Shown here in pieces: positions 24,281-31,929 of a stretch of 33,833 bases of DNA (the first letter of the stretch is position 1; each line of letters opens with the position of its first letter). Origin of the DNA: Bauldia sp. (GTDB taxonomy: Bacteria > Pseudomonadota > Alphaproteobacteria > Rhizobiales > Kaistiaceae); NCBI GenBank assembly GCA_022841545.1, contig JALHRF010000039.1, positions 1 to 33,833 on the forward strand, read 5' to 3'. Made by a program: the position numbers and the translations under genes. The notes under the pieces are model-generated. The model was not told where the DNA came from. It did not search any database and was given only the letters and a program-made list of their open reading frames with translations.

Positions 24281-25060
24281 ATGATCGACGACAGCGGACG
24301 CTGGTCCGGACGGAACAGCGAGAAGGACACGATCCGTGCGGGGATCTGGGAGGGACTGGTCGCGGACGGCGTCAATGTCGGGCCGGTCGAGAGCCGCATC
24401 CCGAACTTCGTCGGCGCCGATCTCGCCGCGTGGCGGCTGGCGCAGACGCCGGCGTGGCGGGCGGCGCGCGTGGTGAAGGCCAACCCGGACCCGCCGCAGA
24501 TCCCGGTGCGGCTCCGCGCCCTCTACGAGGGGAAGATCGTCTACACGCCGGTGCCGGAATTGACCAAGGGCTTCCCGTTCGTGCGTCTCGATCCGGCGGA
24601 GCTGACGGCAAAGGGCGTCGAGTTCGAGACGGCGGCGACGGTGCAGGGCTTCATGGCGTCGGGCACGCCGGTGATGTTCGAGGACATGGAGCGGCTCGAC
24701 TTCGTCGTCGTCGGCTGCGTCGCGGTGACCAGAGCCGGGGCGCGGACGGGCAAGGGGGGCGGCTTCGCCGACCTCGAACTCGGCATCTTCCGGGAGCTCG
24801 GCAAGGTCGATGCCGACACGCCGATCGCCACCACGGTGCATTCGTCCCAGGTCGTCGCCGACAACCGGCTGCCGATGCTGCCGCATGACTCGGCGCTCGA
24901 CTGGATCGCCACCGAGACCGAGCTGATCGAGACCCATGCCGCCTTCCCCGAGCCCGCCGGCGTCTACTGGGACGACGTGCAGCCCGACCAGTATGCGGGC
25001 ATCCCCTTCCTCCGGGAATTGCGGGCGCGGATCGAGGCACTGAAGGCGGAGCGGGGCTAG
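24281..25060 (+). CDS. 5-formyltetrahydrofolate cyclo-ligase (MTHFS)-like protein
   Basis: A 259-residue protein of the 5-FTHF_cyc-lig fold family. True cyclo-ligase turns 5-formyl-THF into 5,10-methenyl-THF using ATP. Recognisable are an N-terminal lysine/arginine segment (EKDTIRAGIW, residues 14-23), the YTPVPEL region near 88-94 and the phosphate/folate motif TGKGGGFADLELG (156-168), the counterpart of GRGGGYYD. It is longer than housekeeping MTHFS (about 190 residues) and in an operon with an amidohydrolase, so it is likely a paralogue with another role, such as an ATP-dependent cyclisation or a step handling a formyl group. The ATG at 24281 has GGAGG 5 bases upstream. Its stop overlaps the stop of the convergent Gfo/Idh/MocA gene. 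Confidence 0.82.
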   Translation: MIDDSGRWSGRNSEKDTIRAGIWEGLVADGVNVGPVESRIPNFVGADLAAWRLAQTPAWRAARVVKANPDPPQIPVRLRALYEGKIVYTPVPELTKGFPFVRLDPAELTAKGVEFETAATVQGFMASGTPVMFEDMERLDFVVVGCVAVTRAGARTGKGGGFADLELGIFRELGKVDADTPIATTVHSSQVVADNRLPMLPHDSALDWIATETELIETHAAFPEPAGVYWDDVQPDQYAGIPFLRELRARIEALKAERG

Positions 25061-26055
25061 AGCCGCACCACCTGCCCGGTCCGCGCCGATTCCTCGGCCG
25101 CGAGCGTCGCCTCGAGCGCGGCCATCGCATCCTCGGGCGTGCCGATCTTCGGCTTGAGGCCCTTCAGCGCGCAGTTGGCAAAGTATGCGAGCTCGTCGCG
25201 GAGCGCGCCGCCGCGCACGCCCTCATACATCGGCCAATAGGTGGTGTCCGGGCTGTGGAACTTGTCGGTCGCGGCGATGCCGAGATTGGGGAAGGTGTCC
25301 TGGATCTGGATGAAGCCCTCGGTGCCGGTGATGTTCATCCGCTCGTCGATGTCGTAGGGCGTCTTCTCCGGCATGCACCACACGGTTTCGAGCGTCGCGG
25401 TGGCGCCGCCGGCGAAGCGGTACATGGTCTGCCCGATGTCGGGGTGCTTGAGGCCGCGGACGTCAACGGTCTGGGCATAGGTGGAAACGATGCGGTCCTC
25501 GGTGAACCACAGCATCAGGTCGGTGTCGTGGATGGCGTCACCGACGATCGGCCCGATCTTGTTGAGGATGGTCGGCGTCCAGGCGGCCGGGATGTTCCGC
25601 CGCGAGGAGAGCGACACGATCTTGCCGATCCTGCCCGCCGCGATCGCCTCCTTGGCGGCGCGGTAGCGCGGGTTGAAGCGGCAGATGTGGCCGATCTGGA
25701 GGACGCCACGGGACTTCGCGGCGGCGGCGATGATCGTCCGGCAGTCGGCGACGGTGCTCGCCATCGGCTTCTCGAGGAAGACGTGCTTGCCGGCTTCCAG
25801 CGCCGCGACGGTGGGATGGGTGTGCTGGTCCCACATGGTGACGATCGACACCGCATCGATGTCCGGGTCGGCGAGAAGCTGCCGGTAGTCGGTGTAGGTC
25901 TTCTTCACCCCGAACTTCGCGGCCAGTTCGCCGAGACGGGATTCCGTCCGCGTGCAGAGCGCGGCGAGTTCGAGGTTCGGGATGCCGATGATCGCGTCGC
26001 AGTGGATCTCGCCGAACCAGCCGAGCCCGATGACGCCGATGCGCAACCTGTCCAT
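25057..26055 (-). CDS. Gfo/Idh/MocA-family oxidoreductase
   Basis: A 332-residue NAD(P)-dependent oxidoreductase of the family containing inositol 2-dehydrogenase and many sugar dehydrogenases. Rossmann motif GLGWFG is at residues 10-15, the EKP motif (HVFLEKPMAS) at 91-100 with catalytic lysine K96, and the C-terminal domain has GDAIHDTDLMLWF, with the histidine/aspartate expected at the active site. Start at 26055 has AAGGA 8 bases upstream. It is the last gene of the TauABC-type operon but is separated from the SDR by a 139-base palindromic element. Likely oxidises a hydroxyl of a sugar, cyclitol or related compound. Confidence 0.92.
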   Translation of the reverse strand: MDRLRIGVIGLGWFGEIHCDAIIGIPNLELAALCTRTESRLGELAAKFGVKKTYTDYRQLLADPDIDAVSIVTMWDQHTHPTVAALEAGKHVFLEKPMASTVADCRTIIAAAAKSRGVLQIGHICRFNPRYRAAKEAIAAGRIGKIVSLSSRRNIPAAWTPTILNKIGPIVGDAIHDTDLMLWFTEDRIVSTYAQTVDVRGLKHPDIGQTMYRFAGGATATLETVWCMPEKTPYDIDERMNITGTEGFIQIQDTFPNLGIAATDKFHSPDTTYWPMYEGVRGGALRDELAYFANCALKGLKPKIGTPEDAMAALEATLAAEESARTGQVVRL

Positions 26056-26095
26056 TCTGGGTCCTTCCCCTCGCCTGTCCGTTCAACCCCGCTGC

Positions 26096-26235
26096 CGTCA
26101 TGGCCGGGTTTGTCCCGGCCATCCCACGAATTTCTTTCTGTTCAACCAAGCAACGCTCCGTGAGGCATCGCTACCGATACGCTGCCTCGGCAAAGAAACA
26201 AAATGTGGATGGCCGGGACAAGCCCGGCCATGACG
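26096..26235. repeat. 140-base near-perfect palindromic element (nested inverted repeats)
   Basis: The outer arms 26096-26125 and 26206-26235 are inverted copies of about 30 bases with one substitution and one extra base (left arm begins CGTCATGGCCGGGTTTGTCC). Each arm is itself a hairpin, GGCCGGG/CCCGGCC. Between the arms TTTCTTT (left) and AAAGAAA (right) also pair, and the tip has GAGGCATCG/CGCTGCCTC (26162-26170/26180-26188). The whole interval could fold into one long cruciform. It has no open frame and looks like a small non-coding dispersed element of the CATGGCCGGG class. Confidence 0.8.
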
Positions 26236-26281
26236 ACGTGAGGTGGGCAGACAAGGCCCACAAGGGCACTCTCCTACCGCC

Positions 26282-27076
26282 TCAAAACTCCTCGAGCGTC
26301 AGCTCGCGCGTCATGACGATGTTCCCGGCGGTGAGGCCGCAATCGACCGGGAGCACGGCGCCGGTGATCGCCGACGCGTCGTCGGAGGCGAGGAACGCCA
26401 CCGCCCTCGCGACATCGATCGGCTCGACCACGCGCCCAAGCGGGTACCATTGCGTCAGCTTGTCGAGGATCGCCGGCTCGCGGTCGACGCGGTGCTGCCA
26501 GACCGGCGTTCGCACCGTACCGGGGCAGATGACGTTCACCCGGATGCCGAAGCGCCCGTACTCCATCGCCATCGACCGGGTGAGGTTGATGATGCCGGCC
26601 TTGGCCGCGCTATAGGCTGGATCGCCATAGCCCGCGAGGCCGTTGACCGAGCTGATGTTGACGATGGCGCCGCCGCCCTTCGCCTGCATGCCGGCGAGCA
26701 CCGCGGCGGAGCAGTAATACGTGCCGTTGAGATTGTCCTCGACGTCCTTCCGGAAGATGTCGCCAGTCGTCTTCTTGAGGTTGGAGGCCCGCGACACGCC
26801 GGCATTGTTGACGAGCACCTCGACCGGCCCGAGCGCGTCGGTGACGGTCTTGAACGCCTTGGCGACCGCGGCCTCGTCACCGATGTCGGCAATCGCCGGC
26901 TCGATCATCGCCCGCTCCCGCGCAAGATCCTTGGCGAAGGCCATGACCTTCTCGCTGCGGTCGATCGCGCCGATCTTCGCGCCCATCGAGGCGAAGTGGC
27001 GCGTCAACGCCTGGCCGATGCCGCCCGCGGCCCCCGTGATCACGACGACCTTGCCCTTGAAGTCCATTCCGCTCAT
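26282..27076 (-). CDS. Short-chain dehydrogenase/reductase (SDR)
   Basis: A 264-residue classical SDR that oxidises or reduces a hydroxyl/carbonyl with NAD(P). TGAAGGIG (residues 14-21), NNAG (90-93), the catalytic serine S142 in NISSVNG, Y155 and K159 in YSAAK and the PGTVRTP segment are all present. The aspartate in GAIDRSEK after strand two favours NAD. The ATG at 27076 overlaps the upstream stop in ATGA, which decides the start; an internal ATG at 27067 is the alternative. Part of the TauABC-type operon together with the unrecognised gene at 27073 and the Gfo/Idh/MocA gene. Confidence 0.93.
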   Translation of the reverse strand: MSGMDFKGKVVVITGAAGGIGQALTRHFASMGAKIGAIDRSEKVMAFAKDLARERAMIEPAIADIGDEAAVAKAFKTVTDALGPVEVLVNNAGVSRASNLKKTTGDIFRKDVEDNLNGTYYCSAAVLAGMQAKGGGAIVNISSVNGLAGYGDPAYSAAKAGIINLTRSMAMEYGRFGIRVNVICPGTVRTPVWQHRVDREPAILDKLTQWYPLGRVVEPIDVARAVAFLASDDASAITGAVLPVDCGLTAGNIVMTRELTLEEF

Positions 27077-28248
27077 GTCCCCGCGAGGGCCACGCGGAGC
27101 CACTCGAAGCTCCGCGGGCGGTAGAAGCCGTAGTTGTAGAAGGCGATATCGTCGATGCCGGCCTTGTGCAGGCCGGACACCGCGGCAGCGACCTCCGCTG
27201 CACTGTTGAGGTCGGGGTGCGAGGCCCGCATGATGCCGCGGATCGCGCCGGCATTCCCGACGCGGCGCTTCACGTCCCAGGCGTCGGCGAGGACGCGGGC
27301 GGCGCTCGGCTCGTAGAAGCAGGCCTCGATGGTCCCGGCGGCTGCGGCCAGGGCCTCGAGGTCGGTGCCCTCGTACCAGGCGCCGCCGGTCGGCCGCGCC
27401 ACCGACGGGATGATCGCAACCGCCGCATCCTTCCGCACCGCGGCCCTGATCTCGGCGACGAGCGAGGTCACCACCGTGCAGCGCCAGGCGAGGAAGGCGC
27501 CCATCTCGCCGCCGGTCCGCGTATCGGCGAGCCACATCGCATCGGCCATGTCGTCGGGCAGATCGATGTCGGAGGCGAGGTAGGATTCGACGCCGGCCCG
27601 GACCTGCGCCCGGAGGCCCTCGCAATCAATGCCGGCGGCCTTCGCCCCGGCGCGGCAATGCTCGCAGAAGCAGAGGCCGAGCTGATTGTCGAGCCAGCGG
27701 TTCGGCTTCACCAGATTGAACTCGTGATGATAGCCGTGGACGGAAGGCAGAAAACCCGGCGTCTCGATGGAGAGGCCCATGACAGGGTAGCGATCGGTCA
27801 CGTCTCGGCAGAGGGCGACGGCCAGTTCGCGCGCCGCCGGGTTGGACGGACAGAGCGCGTAGATGAGGCGGTCGCCGAAGGCGTTCTCGACGGTGGCGTC
27901 GGGATAAGCCTCGCCGAGCCGGGTGTTGTGGAGGAGCACCATCCAGGCGTTGACGGCGATGCCGCCGGCCTCGGTCAGCTCGGCAAAGACATCATGGTCG
28001 TCGAGGATATGGTTCGGGACCGGCTTGATCCGTCCATAGCGCGAGAGGTCGGGACGGAAATAGACGGTGCCGTCCTCGGGGAAGTAGACCTTGCCGCCCG
28101 TGCCGCGCGGGCGGAGGAATTTTCCGGCATGATAGGCGCCGGCGAGCGTGATGGTGTTGAAGCCGATGTCTTTGACTTCTGCGATGACGTCGCCGACGCC
28201 GCGTTCGACGATGTCCCAGACATAGGCGTAGATGGCGCGGTAGGTCAT
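27073..28248 (-). CDS. Unrecognised protein, possibly TIM-barrel/glycosidase-like, with CxCxxC cluster
   Basis: A 391-residue cytoplasmic protein (no signal peptide) I cannot assign to a named family. The N-terminal part alternates strands and helices (YRAIYAYVWDIVERG, then GFNTITLAGAYHAGKF), in the style of a beta/alpha barrel. ITLAGAYHAGKFLRP, VYFPEDGTVYF and GLSIETPGF (E162) look like conserved active-site loops. LCFCEHCRAG gives C193, C195 and C198, a likely metal site or structural cluster also seen in some uncharacterised glycosidase-like proteins. The start at 28248 is chosen because the preceding 18 codons of the open frame lie beside a repeat; the ribosome site is weak. It overlaps the SDR start by 4 bases. 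A role in breakdown of the imported substrate is likely. Confidence 0.72.
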   Translation of the reverse strand: MTYRAIYAYVWDIVERGVGDVIAEVKDIGFNTITLAGAYHAGKFLRPRGTGGKVYFPEDGTVYFRPDLSRYGRIKPVPNHILDDHDVFAELTEAGGIAVNAWMVLLHNTRLGEAYPDATVENAFGDRLIYALCPSNPAARELAVALCRDVTDRYPVMGLSIETPGFLPSVHGYHHEFNLVKPNRWLDNQLGLCFCEHCRAGAKAAGIDCEGLRAQVRAGVESYLASDIDLPDDMADAMWLADTRTGGEMGAFLAWRCTVVTSLVAEIRAAVRKDAAVAIIPSVARPTGGAWYEGTDLEALAAAAGTIEACFYEPSAARVLADAWDVKRRVGNAGAIRGIMRASHPDLNSAAEVAAAVSGLHKAGIDDIAFYNYGFYRPRSFEWLRVALAGT

Positions 28249-28283
28249 GGCTGGTGGCCTGATGAAGCGCGGGCTTCCCCACA

Positions 28284-28321
28284 CCCGCTCATTCCCGCGC
28301 ACGCGGGAATCCAGCTTTCAA
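28284..28321. repeat. Single palindromic repeat unit
   Basis: Begins CCCGCTCATTCCCGCGCACG and contains the 20-base inverted repeat ATTCCCGCG-CA-CGCGGGAAT (28291-28310), then CCAGCTTTCAA. It is almost identical to the left unit of the element at 21098. It lies in the gap between the VOC gene and the unrecognised gene, within the TauABC-type operon. No matching inverted second unit is seen here. Confidence 0.75.
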
Positions 28322-28405
28322 CGGGCAAACGCCGAGGAACGAGATCGTTCGCTGAGGCCGTCATGACTCCCAAAGCCCTCACGGCGAGCCCCCCGAGAAG
28401 CACTC

Positions 28406-28747
28406 TCACTTCTCGAACCAGCCGTCCTTGAGGTAGCGCATGTATTCGAACACGGCGTCGTGCTTCCAGATGAACACCGCCTCGACGAAGCCTGCGACGA
28501 TGAACGGCGGGATCAGGATCTCCTGATCCTTGATCCACGGGCCGATGTCGTCGACCCGGTAGGCGACGTGCATGTTGTTCTTGATCCGGTCGGGCACGGT
28601 CGAATCCGGCGCGTAGCGCAGGAACTCGATCGACTCCGGGTGGTCGCGCGGGCTGGTCACCCAGCAGCGGCTCTGCTCGATCCAGTTCTCGCCGGGCATC
28701 GGCTCGTAGGCGGTGAGCCCGATATGGTCGATGACGAGTTGCTGCAT
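28406..28747 (-). CDS. VOC-family (glyoxalase/bleomycin resistance-like) protein
   Basis: A 113-residue single-module vicinal-oxygen-chelate-type protein. The pattern VIDHIGLTAY at the N-terminus, ENWIEQSRCWVTSPRDHPES, IEFLRYAPDS, NMHVAYRVDDI and the C-terminal FEYMRYL follows the paired beta-alpha-beta-beta-beta architecture. H8 and a C-terminal glutamate (in VFEYM) are plausible metal ligands. One module implies a dimer. The ATG at 28747 has GGAGGG 7-8 bases upstream. It lies between the binding-protein gene and the unrecognised protein, so it likely acts as an isomerase, epimerase, lyase or dioxygenase on the imported compound or a breakdown product. Confidence 0.78.
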   Translation of the reverse strand: MQQLVIDHIGLTAYEPMPGENWIEQSRCWVTSPRDHPESIEFLRYAPDSTVPDRIKNNMHVAYRVDDIGPWIKDQEILIPPFIVAGFVEAVFIWKHDAVFEYMRYLKDGWFEK

Positions 28748-28818
28748 GGCGCCGCCCTCCCACGGCAGAACGAAAAGGGGCGGCCGCCACGAGGACAGCC
28801 GCCCGCGAAGTCAGACGG

Positions 28819-29949
28819 CTAGAGCGCCGCCTGGATGGCCGCGACGTCCACGGCCTTATAATCGTCCGAAAGCGCGAAGCCGTCGGCGTCGGCCTTGACC
28901 TTGTTGGCGTCGAACTTGTTGGCGTCATCGACCCAGTCGTTCTTGACCACGTCCTCGGCCTTGATCGGAGCGCTGATCTGGCCGATTTCGGCCGACACGT
29001 CGAAGAACTGCTGCCAGCTCGGCATGATGTGATAGCCCCACTTGCCGCGCTCGTCCCAGCGGCCGGAATAGACGTTGGCGAGCTGCATCATCGACTCGGT
29101 GGCGACCGCCGGCGTCATCTGCGAGGCGAGGCCGGGGAACTGCTCCATGACGATCTGCGTCGCGGCACGCGGATTGATGCGGCCGAACTCCAGACCGGCT
29201 GCCCAGCCCTTGAGATAGGCGACGTAGAGGTCCTTCTTCGACGGATCCTCGAAGTCGGCCTTGCGGATGACGAAGCTGTTGGCGGGGAGCTTCGAGAAGT
29301 TCCGCCCGAGGATATAGTCGAAGTCGAGGCCCTGGCCCTTCCACTGGGCCCGGAGACCTTCCCACGACAGGGCCGCGTCACCCTGGCCCGACATGACGGC
29401 GGTGCCCCAGGTGGGCCAGCCGGCGTCGACATACTTGATCGTGCTGATGTCCACGCCCGCCGCTTTCAGCATCGGGTCGGCGATCGACTGCCACCCGGCC
29501 GAACCGAGCACGATGGTCTTGCCTTCGAGCCCCTTGATGTCGGCCGGAGCCTCGCCCTTCCTGAAAGCGAAATCGAACACGTCGGAGCCGCCCATCTCCC
29601 ACACCGAGACCAGCGGAATGCCCTGCGCCAGCGCCAGGCTGAACACGCCCGGCGACGGGTAGCCCATATCGGCCTGCCCCTGGTCGACGAGCTTCACCGT
29701 GGCGGTGGCGTCCGACGGGCCGGGCTCGAGCGTGGTCTCGATGTCGCCGAAATATCCGAACTTCTTGCCGACCCAATAGGGATAGTCGTCGAGCACCTCG
29801 ACCGTGCCGCGGGGCGACACCCAGCGGATGGCGCCGGTCTGGGCGAAGGCCTGGCGGGACGAGAGCCCGCCGAGCGCTGCCACCGAGACGCCGGCAGCGG
29901 TAAGCGTGAGCAGACGGCGGCGATTGATCATCAAGCCATGTGAAGTCAT
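28819..29949 (-). CDS. ABC transporter substrate-binding protein, NitT/TauT (TauA/SsuA/NMT1) type
   Basis: A 376-residue periplasmic binding protein. The N-terminus MINRRRLLTLTAAGVSVAAL with cleavage near AFA-QTG looks like a twin-arginine (Tat) signal, though Sec export is possible. The mature protein has the NMT1-like pattern: IRWVSPRGTVEVLDDYPYWV, DATATVKLVDQGQADMGYPS, and GLEGKTIVLGSAGWQSIADP. The start at 29949 has GGGAGAA about 8 bases upstream; an earlier in-frame ATG at 29982 is less likely. The family binds sulfonates, nitrate, pyrimidine precursors and aromatic acids. Ligand unknown; the oxidoreductases downstream suggest a hydroxylated organic compound. Confidence 0.9.
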   Translation of the reverse strand: MTSHGLMINRRRLLTLTAAGVSVAALGGLSSRQAFAQTGAIRWVSPRGTVEVLDDYPYWVGKKFGYFGDIETTLEPGPSDATATVKLVDQGQADMGYPSPGVFSLALAQGIPLVSVWEMGGSDVFDFAFRKGEAPADIKGLEGKTIVLGSAGWQSIADPMLKAAGVDISTIKYVDAGWPTWGTAVMSGQGDAALSWEGLRAQWKGQGLDFDYILGRNFSKLPANSFVIRKADFEDPSKKDLYVAYLKGWAAGLEFGRINPRAATQIVMEQFPGLASQMTPAVATESMMQLANVYSGRWDERGKWGYHIMPSWQQFFDVSAEIGQISAPIKAEDVVKNDWVDDANKFDANKVKADADGFALSDDYKAVDVAAIQAAL

Positions 29950-29994
29950 GTTTTTGGTTCTCCCTCCGATGTGTTCAGTCACGAACGGACGTTG

Positions 29995-30843
29995 TCAGGT
30001 CTCCCAACTGGCCCACTTCTTACCCAGCCAGAAGAAAAAGACGTAGATGGATATGCCGATGATGGCGAGCATCAGGATGACGGCAAAGAACTGCGGCATC
30101 CGGATCAGCGCCGAGTAGTAGGTGAGCCGGTTGCCGAGGCCCTCGGCGCCGCCCACCATCTCGGCGCCGACGGTGGTGAGCAGACCGAAGATCGAGCCGA
30201 CCATCAGGCCGACGATGATCATCGGCATCGCCATCGGGATGCGGATCTTGGTGAAGATCTGCAGCGTATTGGCGCCGAACGACCGCGCCAAGGCGATCTT
30301 GGCGAGGTCGGTGCGGCGGAAGCCGGTGGCCGCGTTGATCATCACCATCGGGCCGCTGGCGAGCGCGACCGCGATGATACGCGGCTCGCTGCCGAAGCCG
30401 AAGCGGAGGATGAGGAGCGGCACCAGCGCCAGCATCGGCGTGGTGACGAGGAGGAGGATATAGGGCGTCACCACCTTCTCGACGAAGGGGAACTGCGTGA
30501 TGACGGCGGCGAGGATGAAGCCGATCGAGGCGCCTATCCCGAAGCCGACGAACAGTTCCTTCAGCGTGGTGAGGAGATGCGGCCAGAGGTTGGGGAATTC
30601 GGTGACCAGCGCCGTGCCGATCTGGCTCGGCGTCGGCAGCACGTATTGCGGCACCTCGAACCAGCGGAGCAGGAACTCGGCGCCGCCGATGATGATCACC
30701 GCGACGAGGATGATGACGAAGACCTCGAGCCAGGTGCGACCGGCTCCGCTCGCGAGCGATGCGGACAGGCCACCGGCCATGCTCGCGGTGTCGCCGCCGG
30801 GCTTCCTGTCGAAGGCGGGGACCGTGTTGGCGGCTTCGCTCAA
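29995..30843 (-). CDS. ABC transporter permease, TauC/SsuC type
   Basis: A 282-residue inner-membrane permease (BPD_transp_1) with about six hydrophobic segments. The family loop VPQYVLPTPSQIGTALV is near residue 65, and the EAA-type coupling motif ALARSFGANTLQIFTKIRIP lies near residue 180. The likely start is TTG at 30843 because it has a very strong GGAGGAGAG ribosome site 3-5 bases upstream and sits 11 bases after the ATPase stop. The next in-frame ATG at 30780 has no such site. Partner of the ATPase at 30855 and the binding protein at 28819. Confidence 0.9.
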   Translation of the reverse strand: MSEAANTVPAFDRKPGGDTASMAGGLSASLASGAGRTWLEVFVIILVAVIIIGGAEFLLRWFEVPQYVLPTPSQIGTALVTEFPNLWPHLLTTLKELFVGFGIGASIGFILAAVITQFPFVEKVVTPYILLLVTTPMLALVPLLILRFGFGSEPRIIAVALASGPMVMINAATGFRRTDLAKIALARSFGANTLQIFTKIRIPMAMPMIIVGLMVGSIFGLLTTVGAEMVGGAEGLGNRLTYYSALIRMPQFFAVILMLAIIGISIYVFFFWLGKKWASWET

Positions 30844-30854
30844 CGTCTCTCCTC

Positions 30855-31676
30855 CTATCCGATCATCGAATGGTCGGCGCGCGCGCCGCGCTGGTGGTCG
30901 ATCCTGACCTTGATGTCCATGACCCGCGCGATGAACTCCGGCTGGGTCTGGATCTCGACCTTGCGCGGGCGCGGCAGGTCGACATCGACCACGGCCGCGA
31001 TCCGTCCCGGCCGCGCCGACATGACGACGATGCGATCGGCGAGGAAGATCGCCTCCGGAATCGAGTGGGTGACGAAGGCGATGGTCTTCCCCGTCTCCAT
31101 CCAGATCTCCTGGACGAGGAGGTTCATCTCGTCGCGGGTGAAGGCGTCGAGCGCGCCGAACGGCTCGTCCATCAGGAGAATGTCGGGATCGACGGCGAGG
31201 CTGCGCACGATCGAGGCGCGCTGCTGCATGCCGCCGGACAATTCGCGCGGGTATTTCTCGTTGAAGCCGGCGAGGCCGACGCGCTCGAGGAGCTTGTTGA
31301 TCCGCGGCTTGTCCATCGCCTTCCGCTTCAGCTCGAACGGCAGCTGGATGTTCTTCTCGACCGTCCGCCACGGCAGGAGGTTGGCGTCCTGGAAGATCAT
31401 CGCGATATGCGGGTTCGGGCGCGTGATCGGCGTGCCGTCGAGGCTGATCTGGCCGCCATTCAGGCGAATCAGCCCGGCCATCGCCCACAGGAGCGTGGTC
31501 TTGCCGCAGCCGGACGGACCGATGATGCAGAGGAACTCGCCGTCGCGGACTTCAAGCGAAACATTGTCGAGCGCGTGGAGCGGGCCGGACTTGGTCTGGT
31601 AGTGCAGCGTCGCCCGGTCGACGATCATCCGGGGCCGTTGATCTTCCGTCCGCGGCTTCGGCGCGGTGACGCTCAT
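30855..31676 (-). CDS. ABC transporter ATP-binding protein, TauB/SsuB type
   Basis: A 273-residue ATPase. Walker A GPSGCGKT is at residues 53-60, the Q-loop MIFQDANLLPWRTV is typical of the nitrate/sulfonate/taurine family, the signature is LSGGMQQR and Walker B ILLMDEPFGALD; switch histidine in VTHSIPEA. It should be the first gene of the operon: the region upstream holds a 15-bp RpiR-type operator at 31733-31747, 57 bases before the start codon. It drives import with the TauC-type permease. Confidence 0.93.
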   Translation of the reverse strand: MSVTAPKPRTEDQRPRMIVDRATLHYQTKSGPLHALDNVSLEVRDGEFLCIIGPSGCGKTTLLWAMAGLIRLNGGQISLDGTPITRPNPHIAMIFQDANLLPWRTVEKNIQLPFELKRKAMDKPRINKLLERVGLAGFNEKYPRELSGGMQQRASIVRSLAVDPDILLMDEPFGALDAFTRDEMNLLVQEIWMETGKTIAFVTHSIPEAIFLADRIVVMSARPGRIAAVVDVDLPRPRKVEIQTQPEFIARVMDIKVRIDHQRGARADHSMIG

Positions 31677-31732
31677 GCTCTGCCAACCCTGTCCCGACCA
31701 CGCTTATCGGCTTCGCCAGCCGCGCTTATGCC

Positions 31733-31747
31733 TGAAATGATGTTACA
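31733..31747 (-). promoter_or_regulatory. RpiR-type operator upstream of the TauABC-type operon
   Basis: TGAAATGATGTTACA; its reverse complement TGTAACATCATTTCA matches the second site at 31864-31878 at 12 of 15 positions, and both are imperfect palindromes. RpiR-family members bind this kind of site (for example HexR at TGTAAT-type palindromes). It lies where a minus-strand promoter for the transporter operon is expected. Confidence 0.6.
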
Positions 31748-31843
31748 GATTTGGAGCGACTTCAACCTCAAACTATATGCGCGTCGCCCAATCCACCGGC
31801 ACGAGCCTTCGACGCAATGCGCCATGCCGAAGCACGGGGTGGC

Positions 31844-31874
31844 TTGCCGGGAATCCGAAACGGTGTAATTTAAT
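31844..31874 (+). promoter_or_regulatory. Possible promoter of the RpiR regulator gene
   Basis: TTGCCG (31844-31849), a long 19-base spacer and TTTAAT (31869-31874, five of six consensus bases) form a candidate promoter. The -10 lies inside the operator at 31864-31878, so a bound regulator would block RNA polymerase. The spacer is longer than ideal. Confidence 0.4.
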
Positions 31875-31878
31875 TTCA
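31864..31878 (+). promoter_or_regulatory. RpiR-type operator upstream of the regulator gene
   Basis: TGTAATTTAATTTCA is an imperfect 15-base palindrome (TGTAAT-TTA-ATTTCA), very like the TGTAATTAAATTACA site known for the RpiR-family regulator HexR. It is A/T-rich in an otherwise GC-rich region and lies 52 bases before the regulator start, suggesting autoregulation. Confidence 0.65.
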
Positions 31879-31929
31879 GGCCCGCTGCGGAATGCTGCAG
31901 GCCGGACGGGGTTCGGGGACGGACAAGAC

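Noticed and set aside
18166-28321. Palindromic repeats as a CRISPR array
   Set aside because: Units are single or paired, thousands of bases apart, with no regular spacers and no cas genes.
29971-31602. A 543-codon plus-strand open frame
   Set aside because: Antisense to the TauC- and TauB-type genes, with strongly acidic/basic low-complexity sequence.
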